A DNA stretch of 38,973 nt, from contig JAJVIN010000010.1 in NCBI GenBank assembly GCA_022071945.1, positions 1 through 38,973 of the forward strand, given 5' to 3'. Position numbers and translations under genes: made by a program. Below are positions 23,027-31,639 of the stretch, one piece after another. This DNA is from Thermoanaerobaculia bacterium (GTDB lineage Bacteria; Acidobacteriota; Thermoanaerobaculia; UBA5066). The notes under the pieces were generated by a model that was given only the letters and a program-made list of their open reading frames with translations, was not told the origin of the DNA and did not search any database. Position 1 is the stretch's first letter. Every line of letters begins with the position of its first letter.

Positions 23027-23715
23027 AGCGCCGCGGGCTTCGCCAGGTGAGAGAGAAGGGCCTCGGCCGCCGCAAGGTCCTCGGGAAACGTGATCTTCAG
23101 ATTCCATCGCGACGTCAGGACCACGCGGACCTCAACGCCGAGCTTTTCGACCACCTGGGCGTCGTCGGTTGCCTCGGCGCCCCCCTCGACCTCGAGCGCG
23201 CGGGCAAACAGGCCGGCTCTGAAGACCTGAGGAGTCGTGGCCGCCACGAGGTCGTGCCTCGGGACGGTCTCGACGATGCTGCCGCCGCGGACCCGCTTGA
23301 GGGTGTCGGTCATCTTGAAACCAGCGATGGCGGCGCCGGTCTCGAGCGCCGCATCGAAGACGGCAACCGCCTCACAGGGGTCGATGAGGGGGCGCGCGGC
23401 GTCGTGCACGCACACGAAGTCATCGGGACCGGGCGCCGCCTCGCGGAAGGCGTTGGCGACCGACTCCTTGCGAGAAAGCCCGCCGGCGATCAGGGTGAAG
23501 GGCAACCTGGCGGGCCTGAGGGCCTTCCGGAACATCTCGACGTGATCTTCCTGCACGGCGATGACCGCGCGGGCGATCCGTTCCGTTGCCAGAAACCTGT
23601 CCAGGACATGAAGGATGAGGGGCTTGCCTGAAAGCCGGACGAGCGCCTTGGGGCGCTCGTCGTTGAACCGCGTGCCGAACCCGGCAGCCGGAATCAAGGC
23701 GATGATCTGGCTCAA
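23023..23715 (-). CDS. ispD: 2-C-methyl-D-erythritol 4-phosphate cytidylyltransferase
   Basis: 230 residues. Third step of the MEP pathway, joining MEP to CTP. Signature IPAAGFGTRF...RPKALVRLSGKPL with R16 and K23, then GGLSRKESVANAF, VHDAARPL, TDTLKRV, TPQVFRAGLF, ATDDAQVVEK and LKITFPEDLAAAE. Start is TTG at 23715, the only start codon that fits the family N-terminus. It follows frr by 19 bases and overlaps ispF by four. ispD and ispF are often adjacent or fused in bacteria. Confidence 0.95.
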   Translation of the reverse strand: MSQIIALIPAAGFGTRFNDERPKALVRLSGKPLILHVLDRFLATERIARAVIAVQEDHVEMFRKALRPARLPFTLIAGGLSRKESVANAFREAAPGPDDFVCVHDAARPLIDPCEAVAVFDAALETGAAIAGFKMTDTLKRVRGGSIVETVPRHDLVAATTPQVFRAGLFARALEVEGGAEATDDAQVVEKLGVEVRVVLTSRWNLKITFPEDLAAAEALLSHLAKPAAL

Positions 23716-23734
23716 CCGTCGCGAACCCAGGCGC

Positions 23735-24298
23735 TCAGCGCGCCATGATGTCGGTTTCCTTGGCCTTGATGATCGCGTCCACGTCGTGGATGGCCTTGTC
23801 GATCATCTTCTGGATGTCCTCGAGGCTTCTCTTTTCCTCGTCTTGCGAGATCGTCGCGGCCTTGGACTCCTTTTTCACCTTGTCGTTGGCCTCGTGGCGG
23901 TGGTGGCGGATCTCGACGCGCGCGTGCTCGCCGAACCCGTTGGCCTTCTTCACCAGCTCCTTGCGCCTCTCCTCGGTCGGGGGGGGGACGGGGATGCGGA
24001 TGACCTTGCCATCCGAGGCCGGGTTGAGCCCCAGGTCACTGATCCTGACGGCCTTCTCGATCACCGGGCAGAGAGAGGGCTCCCACGGCTGAACGAGGAG
24101 CATGGTCGCGTCCGGCGCCGAAAGATTCGCGACCTGGTTCAGCGGGGTGGGCTGGCCGTAATACTCGACCTGGATCCCTTCGAGAAGGCCCACGGAGGCG
24201 CGTCCGGTGCGGAGGTGCTTCAGCTCCGTGCGAAGGGCCTCGAGAGTTGCCTGGATCCTGCGCTCGGTTTCTTTCTTGATCTCTTGGACTGTCAACAT
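23735..24298 (-). CDS. frr: Ribosome recycling factor
   Basis: 187 residues from ATG 24298, preceded by AAGGAG. The open frame extends upstream into pyrH, but MLTVQEIKKETERR is the natural start. With EF-G it splits post-termination ribosomes. Conserved: LRTGRASVGLLEGIQVEYYGQPTPLNQVAN, VQPWEPSL, GLNPASDGKVIRIPVPPPTEERRKELVKKA, VEIRHHRHEANDKVKK. The 35-base gap after pyrH and conserved order tsf-pyrH-frr indicate an operon. Confidence 0.97.
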   Translation of the reverse strand: MLTVQEIKKETERRIQATLEALRTELKHLRTGRASVGLLEGIQVEYYGQPTPLNQVANLSAPDATMLLVQPWEPSLCPVIEKAVRISDLGLNPASDGKVIRIPVPPPTEERRKELVKKANGFGEHARVEIRHHRHEANDKVKKESKAATISQDEEKRSLEDIQKMIDKAIHDVDAIIKAKETDIMAR

Positions 24299-24333
24299 CG
24301 GATCGTTTTCTCCTTCCTCGTACCTCGGGGCGT

Positions 24334-25083
24334 TCAGGGCAGAGGCTCTCCCGAGTCCACGACACTGCCCGTGGTCTCGCCGAGGACGACTCGCTTGATG
24401 TTTCCGGGGACGAGCAGGTTGAACACACGGATCGGGATGCGGTTCTCGCGGCACAGGGCGATGGAGGCCGCGTCCATGACCGCGAGCCTCCACTCGAGGA
24501 CCTGCTGATAGGTCACTCTCGGGAGAAAGGTCGCCATCGGGTCGCGGCGCGGGTCGGCCGTGTAGATACCGTCGACCCGCGTCGCCTTCAGGATCGCATC
24601 CGCCTTGATCTCGTTGGCTCGAAGGGCCGCCGCGGAGTCGGTCGTGAAGAAAGGGTTGCCGGTGCCGCCCGCGAAGATGACGACGCGGCCCTTCTCGAGA
24701 TGCCGGATGGCGCGCCGCCTGATGAAGGGCTCGGCCACGGCGCGGATCTCGAACGCCGTCATCACCCGCGTCGGCAAGCCCCGCTTTTCCAGCGAATCCT
24801 GCAGGGCCAGCGAATTGATGACCGTCGCGAGCATTCCCATGTTGTCGCCCGTGACGCGGTCGATGCCCTGGCTGGCGGCCGAGACCCCCCTGATGATGTT
24901 GCCGCCCCCGATCACGACCGCGACCTCTAGGCCGAGCCGGCAGACGTCGCCCACCTCGTCCGCGATGCGGGCGACGACGGCCGGATCGATCCCGAAGGCC
25001 TGCTGCCCGAGGAGCGCCTCCCCGGAGAGCTTCAGGAGGACTCTCTTGTAGACGGGCTGCCGGGCGGAATCGGGAGTCTCCAT
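24334..25083 (-). CDS. pyrH: UMP kinase
   Basis: 249 residues from ATG 25083 (a TTG directly before it is a possible alternative). Amino-acid-kinase-fold enzyme phosphorylating UMP to UDP. Motifs: [14 protein letters not shown] (phosphate binding), [85 protein letters not shown]. It starts 13 bases after the tsf stop. Confidence 0.97.
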   Translation of the reverse strand: METPDSARQPVYKRVLLKLSGEALLGQQAFGIDPAVVARIADEVGDVCRLGLEVAVVIGGGNIIRGVSAASQGIDRVTGDNMGMLATVINSLALQDSLEKRGLPTRVMTAFEIRAVAEPFIRRRAIRHLEKGRVVIFAGGTGNPFFTTDSAAALRANEIKADAILKATRVDGIYTADPRRDPMATFLPRVTYQQVLEWRLAVMDAASIALCRENRIPIRVFNLLVPGNIKRVVLGETTGSVVDSGEPLP

Positions 25084-25096
25084 CAACGGACCGGAA

Positions 25097-26014
25097 CTAC
25101 TGAGTCATGGCGGCCACGTCCGCCGCCAGGTCGGTCTGCTTCTTTTCGATCCCCTCGCCCACGCGGAAGCGGGCGAACCTCACGATCGCGGCTCCCTTGG
25201 CGCCCCGCTCGGCGAGGACCTGGGACACCTTCTTCGTGTCGTCCTTGGCGAACGCCTGCTCGAGGAGGACGGTCTCGGAGGCCCACTTGCCGATCATCCC
25301 CTCGACCATCTTCTCGACGACGGCCTCGGGCTTTCCGGACTGGGCCGCCTTGGCGCGGGCGATCTCCCGCTCGTCGGCGAGGGTCTTCTCGGGAACGGCG
25401 TCACGCGAGACGAACTGCGGGGAGAGAGCAGCCGTGTGCATCGCGATGTCCTTGGCGAGAGCCTCGTCGCACCCCTTCGTCTCGAGAAGGACGACGGTCT
25501 TGTCTCCCTGGTGGACGTAGAGGGTCAAGGCGGCGCCCTCCGCGGCCACAAAGCGGCAGAAGCGGCGCAGCTGGGTGTTCTCTCCCGTCTTGGCGGTGAA
25601 GGCCTGGGTCCAGTCGGAGATCGTCCCCGTGGCGCCGGGCAGATCCGCGGGGGCCGGCATGGACAGGAGCTTCGCGACGTCGCCGTCGAGGGTGTTGCCG
25701 AGCTCGGAAGAGGCGAAGACGAGGCCGGCCAGGATCTGGCGCGCCGCCTTGAAATCATCCAGCTTGGCGACGAAATCGGTCTCCGAGTTCAGCTCGACGA
25801 GGGCGGCGGTCTGACCGTCGCACTTGTAGCCGATCAGTCCGTCGGCCGCGGTCCGGGTGGCCTTCTTGGCGGCGGCGGCCAGGCCCTTCTTGCGGAGGGC
25901 CTTCTCGGCCTCGGCCAGATCTCCCTTCGACTCGGCAAGAGCGGCCTTGCAGTCGAGGATTCCCGCTCCGGTCTTCTCCCGGAGCTCCTTGATCATTGCG
26001 GTCGTGATTTCCAT
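25097..26014 (-). CDS. tsf: Elongation factor Ts
   Basis: 305 residues. Nucleotide exchange factor for EF-Tu. N-terminal UBA-like [20 protein letters not shown], then the core [12 protein letters not shown] whose TDFVA loop contacts EF-Tu, and an extended C-terminal subdomain. Start ATG 26014 fits the family and has AGGA nearby; the open frame continues upstream through the terminator, which argues against an earlier start. TDFVA looks normal although the partner EF-Tu has a divergent switch I. Separated from rpsB by 172 bases containing an intrinsic terminator. Confidence 0.97.
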   Translation of the reverse strand: MEITTAMIKELREKTGAGILDCKAALAESKGDLAEAEKALRKKGLAAAAKKATRTAADGLIGYKCDGQTAALVELNSETDFVAKLDDFKAARQILAGLVFASSELGNTLDGDVAKLLSMPAPADLPGATGTISDWTQAFTAKTGENTQLRRFCRFVAAEGAALTLYVHQGDKTVVLLETKGCDEALAKDIAMHTAALSPQFVSRDAVPEKTLADEREIARAKAAQSGKPEAVVEKMVEGMIGKWASETVLLEQAFAKDDTKKVSQVLAERGAKGAAIVRFARFRVGEGIEKKQTDLAADVAAMTQ

Positions 26015-26057
26015 GGACTGTTCCTCGTATCCAAAGGTTAACGCGTGAGTTTTCTGG

Positions 26058-26079
26058 CAGGACCACGTGGGGGGTCCTG
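26058..26079 (-). other. Hairpin in the tsf leader
   Basis: Perfect 7-bp stem CAGGACC/GGTCCTG with an 8-base loop, about 45 bases before the tsf ATG and after the rpsB terminator. No U tract. It might mark an RNA element controlling tsf. Confidence 0.35.
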
Positions 26080-26131
26080 TGGTCGGAGTCTCGTGCGGAT
26101 CGACGTTTCCGGCTCCCACGCGCCGGATGTG

Positions 26132-26166
26132 AAAAAGCCGGCGGGAGCAGAACGCACCCCGCCGGC
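26132..26166 (-). terminator. Intrinsic terminator/attenuator between rpsB and tsf
   Basis: Minus strand: perfect 9-bp stem GCCGGCGGG/CCCGCCGGC (26158-26166 with 26137-26145, 12-base loop) followed at once by five T (26132-26136). It lies 20 bases past the rpsB stop. It should stop or reduce transcription into tsf-pyrH-frr. A partial rpsB-tsf terminator is also known in E. coli. Confidence 0.8.
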
Positions 26167-26186
26167 CGGATCTCAACGGGAAAAGG

Positions 26187-26993
<807 letters not shown>

Positions 26994-27003
26994 GGCTCCC
27001 CCA

Positions 27004-27396
27004 TCAACGCTTCGAGAACTGGAACCGGGCGCGAGCGCCGCGCTGCCCGTACTTCTTGCGCTCCTTCATGCGCGAGTCGCGCGTGAGGAGGCCGGCTTTC
27101 TTCAGAGTCTGCCGGAGCTCGGTATTGAAAAGGCAGAGCGCCCTCGAGATCCCGTGACGGATCGCTCCGGCCTGACCCGCCGGGCCGCCGCCGTCCACGA
27201 GCGCGAGCACGTCGAACTTCTCGACGCTCTCGGTCAGCTGGAGAGGCTGCCGGATGATCATCTTGAGCACGTCATTCGGGAAATAGGTGTCGATCGGCCG
27301 GTCGTTTACGGTCAACACACCCGTGCCAGGGCGCAAGAAGACGCGAGCAACTGCCTCTTTGCGCCGCCCCACAGCGTGATACTGGAGATTTGCCAA
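27004..27396 (-). CDS. rpsI: 30S ribosomal protein S9
   Basis: 130 residues. Its C-terminal tail reaches the P-site tRNA. N-terminus [18 protein letters not shown], then [33 protein letters not shown] and the end [10 protein letters not shown] with the essential basic tail. The start is TTG at 27396: no other start codon exists between it and an in-frame stop, and GAGGGGG lies upstream. Paired with rplM as in nearly all bacteria. Confidence 0.97.
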   Translation of the reverse strand: MANLQYHAVGRRKEAVARVFLRPGTGVLTVNDRPIDTYFPNDVLKMIIRQPLQLTESVEKFDVLALVDGGGPAGQAGAIRHGISRALCLFNTELRQTLKKAGLLTRDSRMKERKKYGQRGARARFQFSKR

Positions 27397-27428
27397 GTTT
27401 CCCCCTCTACTTCAGGAACCGGCGCCGG

Positions 27429-27857
27429 TCAGCCCTGGACCGGCATCTGGGCCACGTGCGGATGGCTCGGGCCCGCATAGACCTTCAACTTCTTAAACAT
27501 CTTCCGCCCGAGCTTGGTCTTCGGAAGCATTCCCTTGACCGCTTCCTCGATCATCTTCTCGGGTCGGGACGCCTTGAGCCGGAAGGCCGGCGTCTCCTTC
27601 AGTCCCCCGGGATAGCCCGTGTGACGGCGGTACACCTTGTCTTGCAACTTGGCGCCGGTCAGGGCCACCTTTTCCGCGTTCACGATGATGACGAAGTCAC
27701 CCGTGTCGAAGAAGGGGGTGTAGCACGACTTTGTTTTGCCCGAAAGGTGACGGGCGACAGTCGTGGCTAGACGGCCCAGCACCTTGCCGTCTGCATCGAT
27801 GACGATCCAGCGGCGGGTCAGCTCATTCATGTTCGGAAGGGGCGTTCGGGTACTCAC
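27429..27857 (-). CDS. rplM: 50S ribosomal protein L13
   Basis: 142 residues if translation starts at GTG 27857 ([17 protein letters not shown]), which matches the E. coli length and N-terminal spacing to the conserved Trp. Alternatives are an in-frame ATG nine codons later and a frame that stays open upstream to 27899. Core: [76 protein letters not shown]. First gene of the rplM-rpsI-rpsB unit, about 180 bases downstream of a good promoter. Confidence 0.96.
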   Translation of the reverse strand: MSTRTPLPNMNELTRRWIVIDADGKVLGRLATTVARHLSGKTKSCYTPFFDTGDFVIIVNAEKVALTGAKLQDKVYRRHTGYPGGLKETPAFRLKASRPEKMIEEAVKGMLPKTKLGRKMFKKLKVYAGPSHPHVAQMPVQG

Positions 27858-28038
27858 GGGTTCCAGCGGCTCCGCTTCTGTGAAGACGTAAGGGAACAAC
27901 TCTCCGGCTGCTCCCCGATGAAATAGGGGTACCGGAAAGAGACCACTCGAAAGAGCGTTCGCCAGACCGGTATCCCGAACCTAGACGAGCCAGTCAGCGT
28001 CGAGACACGTTGCCGCGCTTTTCGCAACCGGGCCCTGG

Positions 28039-28068
28039 AAAATACCCCGAGCTGTCCCTGAAAGTCAA
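28039..28068 (-). promoter_or_regulatory. Promoter of the rplM-rpsI-rpsB unit
   Basis: Minus strand TTGACT (28063-28068), 18 bases, TATTTT (28039-28044). 5/6 at -35 and 4/6 at -10. The -35 overlaps the stop codon of the upstream peptidase gene. It leaves a leader of about 170 bases before rplM, in which I saw no recognised riboswitch or leader motif. Confidence 0.65.
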
Positions 28069-28928
28069 GCGGTCTCGGCAGACGCAACTCTTCTCGGGCT
28101 CTTTTCTTCTTCGGATGGGCCCTCATCCGCGCCCATCACCCGGCGCTCCACCACGTTGAACCGGTCCCCGTCCGTCAGGACGTGCAGGGCGACTTCCGAG
28201 ATGCTGAACGGCCGGGTCTTCGGTGCGTCTCCCAGGCCGTTCACGACGACCCTGGCGGCATCCAAGATGAAGACTTGCCCCGTACCGATGACCTCGATCA
28301 CGCCATTGCCGTAGTAGACGATGGCGGTGTCCTCGTCGATGCCCACGCCGAGCTTGGCGGGCTCGGAGGCGACCGCGGCGAGAAGACGCCCCAGCCGGTC
28401 TCTTTGCGAGAAGTGCTGATCGATGATGAGGCGCGTGATGATCCCCAGGCCCGTCCCGAGGCGGACCGAGTCTCGCCGCAGATTCAGGCCCGTCTGCCCC
28501 CCGACGATCATGGTCGCCGAGAACGCCGACGCGCCCGCCGAGGTGCCGGCCACTACGCCGCCCGCGACGAGTCCCGTCCGGATGGCCTCGAAGGAGCGCG
28601 TCTCCGCCAGGACCGAGACGAGCCTCGTCTGGTCGCCCCCGGTCAGAAACACACCGCTGCACGACCGGACCAGCTCCGCGTTCGCCACGAGCTGGGCATC
28701 CCGCCGCGTCACGATCGGCACGTGGACGCAATCACCGGCCCCGAGCTGCCCGAAGACCTCGGAGTAGAAGCTCGCTCGCTCCTCCGGGATCGACGACGCG
28801 GTCGGAACGATCGCAATGCGGCCCGAACGGCCGCCGGCCTCCCTGACGAACCGCTGCAGGATGGCCCTCTTCTTGACTTTGTCCTCTGCCCCGCCGACCG
28901 CGAGGATCGCTCCTGGTGCCGCTCCCAT
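28065..28928 (-). CDS. Cyanophycinase-like peptidase (family S51)
   Basis: 287 residues from ATG 28928. A GTG at 28973 in the same frame is an alternative and neither has a clear ribosome site. Serine exopeptidase fold related to CphB and peptidase E: AILAVGGAEDK, IVPTAS, GVFLTGGDQTRLV, nucleophile elbow AGTSAGASAF, and the CphB-type IDQHFSQRDRLGRLLAAV and GVGIDEDTAIV. Cyanophycinase cuts the Asp-Arg polymer cyanophycin into beta-Asp-Arg dipeptides. No cyanophycin synthetase is in the window, so the substrate may be other beta-aspartyl peptides. No signal peptide, so probably cytoplasmic. Divergent from the AstE-like gene. Confidence 0.85.
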   Translation of the reverse strand: MGAAPGAILAVGGAEDKVKKRAILQRFVREAGGRSGRIAIVPTASSIPEERASFYSEVFGQLGAGDCVHVPIVTRRDAQLVANAELVRSCSGVFLTGGDQTRLVSVLAETRSFEAIRTGLVAGGVVAGTSAGASAFSATMIVGGQTGLNLRRDSVRLGTGLGIITRLIIDQHFSQRDRLGRLLAAVASEPAKLGVGIDEDTAIVYYGNGVIEVIGTGQVFILDAARVVVNGLGDAPKTRPFSISEVALHVLTDGDRFNVVERRVMGADEGPSEEEKSPRRVASAETA

Positions 28929-29074
28929 CCTTGTCGAAACCCACTCCCCACGCCAGATTCGATGGCGAACCACGAGAAATTCGTGGCGCGTGATCTTATC
29001 CTCTCACGGGCACTTCCTCTATCACGGTGGATTCCGGCGTGCCCGAAAGGCCGGGTCCCTCAAGCGAGGTCTTC

Positions 29075-30238
29075 ATGGCTACCTGGGAACGCCGGGACAT
29101 CCCGGTCCGAACTCTCGCCACCGGTCACGTGCTGACCGCCCCCGCCTTTTCTTGCCGCGGCCGTCAGGAACACCCGCTCGCCTATATCCAGGCGAACGTC
29201 CACGGCGGGGAGCTGCAGGGCAACGCAGCGATCCTGGCCCTTTTCGATCAACTGGCCGGCCTCGATCCGATCGGAAGCCTCGTCATCGTCCCCAGGGTGA
29301 ACCCGATCTCGGCCAACCAGGTCATGGGGGACTGGGTCGCCGGCGTCTACGACTTCCAGACCGGGATCAACTTCAACCGCGGCTACGTTCCCTTGACCGG
29401 CCGGACCCGCGAGAACCCATCCGAGTTCTACGTCAACCCCGACGCCTTCGCCCAAGCCCACCGCGACGCCCAGCTTCCCGAGATCCGGGAGAAGTTCCGG
29501 GCGGCTCTTCGGGCCGGCCTGGCCCGCGCCCGCTCCGAGGCCGCCACCTGGGGAACGGAGCTGAAGCTCGAGCTCGCTCTGGCCATCCAGGAGCTCGCGG
29601 TCGAGGCCGACGTGGTCTTCGACCTGCACACCGGCGACCGCGCGCCCCGCTACCTTTACATTCCAGAAGGAGCGCACGCCGCCGCCCGGGCCCTCGGCAT
29701 CCCCTTCGTCCTCGAGGTGCCCGCGCACTTCGCCGGCGCCCTGGACGAAGCGGCCTTCGTCCCGTGGCAGCACCTGTCGGACGCCTACCTGCGGCTGGGG
29801 AGGGAAGATGTTCCCCGGCTGGCGGATGGCTTCACCGTCGAGCTCGGCTCGATGAACTCCTTCTCGCTCTCCGATGCCGTAACCGACGCCAGGCGCCTCG
29901 TCTCGGCCCTGAGGCTCTACGGCGTTCTCGAGGGAGAACCCGAGACCTGGAGCACGCCGCAGGTTCGGTGCGCGATCGACCACTACCGTTCGATCTACTC
30001 CCCGGCCAGCGGCCTCCTCGAGATGCTCGTCCCGCCAGGAACGGCCGTGAAGGCCGGAGATCTCGTCGCCCGCGTCGCGGATCCGTCCCGGTGCCGGTCC
30101 CTCCCGCCCCGGTCATCGGAGGCCATCGTCGACATTCGCGTTCCCGAGGACGGTGTCGTCATCCTGTTCCATGCGTTTTCCTCGATCATGAAGGGGGCGC
30201 GGCTCCTCTCGATGATGACGAGAGTCGGACCTCTCTGA
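29075..30238 (+). CDS. Succinylglutamate desuccinylase/aspartoacylase-family zinc hydrolase
   Basis: 387 residues from ATG 29075 (GAGG six bases upstream). M14-like zinc carboxypeptidase fold of the AstE/ASPA group: QANVHGGELQGN gives zinc ligands H43 and E46, DLHTGD gives H185, the NFNRGY loop (99-104) supplies a substrate Arg, and E256 in FTVELGS is the likely catalytic Glu. A C-terminal barrel-sandwich-like stretch (SGLLEMLVPPGTAVKAGDLVARV) is also typical. It removes an acyl group from an amino-acid derivative; which one is not readable. Divergent from the cyanophycinase-like gene and 36 bases before glmM. Confidence 0.88.
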   Translation: MATWERRDIPVRTLATGHVLTAPAFSCRGRQEHPLAYIQANVHGGELQGNAAILALFDQLAGLDPIGSLVIVPRVNPISANQVMGDWVAGVYDFQTGINFNRGYVPLTGRTRENPSEFYVNPDAFAQAHRDAQLPEIREKFRAALRAGLARARSEAATWGTELKLELALAIQELAVEADVVFDLHTGDRAPRYLYIPEGAHAAARALGIPFVLEVPAHFAGALDEAAFVPWQHLSDAYLRLGREDVPRLADGFTVELGSMNSFSLSDAVTDARRLVSALRLYGVLEGEPETWSTPQVRCAIDHYRSIYSPASGLLEMLVPPGTAVKAGDLVARVADPSRCRSLPPRSSEAIVDIRVPEDGVVILFHAFSSIMKGARLLSMMTRVGPL

Positions 30239-30250
30239 CCGCCCTCTTGC

Positions 30251-30274
30251 CGGGCCGGATAGAATTCCGGCCCG
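30251..30274 (+). promoter_or_regulatory. Hairpin abutting the glmM start codon, with a -10-like loop
   Basis: Perfect 9-bp inverted repeat CGGGCCGGA/TCCGGCCCG (30251-30259 with 30266-30274) whose 6-base loop is TAGAAT, a 5/6 -10 hexamer. The repeat ends at the base before the glmM ATG and no Shine-Dalgarno is visible. Either a promoter for a nearly leaderless glmM transcript or, on readthrough RNA, a hairpin hiding the start. Confidence 0.45.
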
Positions 30275-31606
30275 ATGAGCAAAAAGTTCTTCGGCACGGA
30301 CGGGATCCGCGGCCGCGCAGGCAGTCCTCCGCTCGATGGGGCCACGATCTCCCGAGTCGGGGCCGCTCTCGTCCTCTCCCTGGCCCGGGAGGGGGCCTCA
30401 CCCCTCGTCGTCGCGGGCTGTGATACCCGGGAATCGAGCGAGTGGATCATCGAGGCCTTCGCGGGCGGGGTGACGTCGGCCGGGGGCCGTCTCGTTGCCG
30501 CGGGAGTGATTCCAACGCCCGGAGTCGCGTTCCTCACGAGCGCCCTCGGCGCGGACGCGGGCGTCGTCGTCTCCGCCTCTCACAATCCGTGGCACGACAA
30601 CGGGATCAAGCTCTTCGGGGCGGACGGGAAGAAGCTGCCGGATCACGTCGAGGCCCGGCTGGAGAGCTTGATCCCCGCCCGCGAGGCCGCTCCGCCCGTG
30701 GCCGTCACCACCGATCCCGCTCTCTGCGAGCGCTACACCGCGCATCTCGCCACATCGGCGTCCTCTTCTCTTTCCGGACTCAGGATCGTCATCGACGCGG
30801 CCAACGGCGCCGCCTTTTCGGTCGGGCCCGAGGCCTTTCGGCGAGCCGGCGCCACGGTCATTCCGGCCCACATCTCCCCGGACGGCCGCAACATCAACGA
30901 CGGCTGCGGGGCGGTTCACCCGCAGAAGATGGCGGGCCTCGTCGTGACCTCCCGCGCCGACCTCGGGATCGCCCTGGATGGAGATGCCGACCGGATCGTG
31001 ATGGCCGACAACGCCGGACGGGTCCTCGATGGAGACGACCTCCTGTACCTCTTCACCCTCGAGCTCGAGCGCGAGGGGAGGAAGCCCCCTCTCGTCGTGG
31101 GAACGGTCATGTCGAATTTCGGTCTCGAGGAGGCGCTGAAGAAGAAGGGGATCGGGCTCCTCAGAGCTCCCGTCGGTGACCGGTACGTCTCCGAGGAAAT
31201 GCAGAAGACCGGCGCCCCGCTGGGCGGCGAACAGTCGGGCCACATCATCCACTCGGACTTTTCCACGACGGGGGACGGCGTCCTGACCGGACTCGTCGTC
31301 AGCTCTCTCGTGGCGGCCTCCGGCCAGAGGCTCTCCCAGCAGCCTCGCATCCTCCGGACGCCGCAGATCCTGAAGAACGTCCGGGTGAAAGAGAGGGTGC
31401 CCTTCGAGGCCATTCCCGGGTTCGACGCCCAGAGGCTCGCCTGCGAGGCGCTCTTGAATGGCCATGGCCGGATCCTCCTGCGCTATTCGGGAACCGAGGC
31501 CTTGGCGCGTGTGATGGTCGAGGGAGCCGAGGCCTCGGTCGTCGAAACGGTTGCCGAGCGGCTCGTCTCGGTCCTGGAGTCGGCGATCGGCGCCCCCTCT
31601 CACTGA
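30275..31606 (+). CDS. glmM: Phosphoglucosamine mutase
   Basis: 443 residues. Converts glucosamine-6-phosphate to glucosamine-1-phosphate for UDP-GlcNAc, peptidoglycan and LPS synthesis. N-terminus KKFFGTDGIRG; phosphoserine loop VVVSASHNPWHDNGIKLFG; metal loop ALDGDADRIV; sugar loop GGEQSGHII; phosphate-binding RYSGTEALARVMVEG. Complete and of typical length. The KFFGTDGIRGRAG start and SASHNP context mark GlmM rather than ManB/Pgm. 33 bases upstream of ppk1. Confidence 0.96.
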   Translation: MSKKFFGTDGIRGRAGSPPLDGATISRVGAALVLSLAREGASPLVVAGCDTRESSEWIIEAFAGGVTSAGGRLVAAGVIPTPGVAFLTSALGADAGVVVSASHNPWHDNGIKLFGADGKKLPDHVEARLESLIPAREAAPPVAVTTDPALCERYTAHLATSASSSLSGLRIVIDAANGAAFSVGPEAFRRAGATVIPAHISPDGRNINDGCGAVHPQKMAGLVVTSRADLGIALDGDADRIVMADNAGRVLDGDDLLYLFTLELEREGRKPPLVVGTVMSNFGLEEALKKKGIGLLRAPVGDRYVSEEMQKTGAPLGGEQSGHIIHSDFSTTGDGVLTGLVVSSLVAASGQRLSQQPRILRTPQILKNVRVKERVPFEAIPGFDAQRLACEALLNGHGRILLRYSGTEALARVMVEGAEASVVETVAERLVSVLESAIGAPSH

Positions 31607-31639
31607 CCTTTCCGAAACGACCTCATCGAGAGTCCATCC

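Noticed and set aside
28974-29074. Divergent promoters for the cyanophycinase-like and AstE-like genes
   Set aside because: TAAGAT and similar hexamers occur, but no pair with credible -35 and spacing could be defended.
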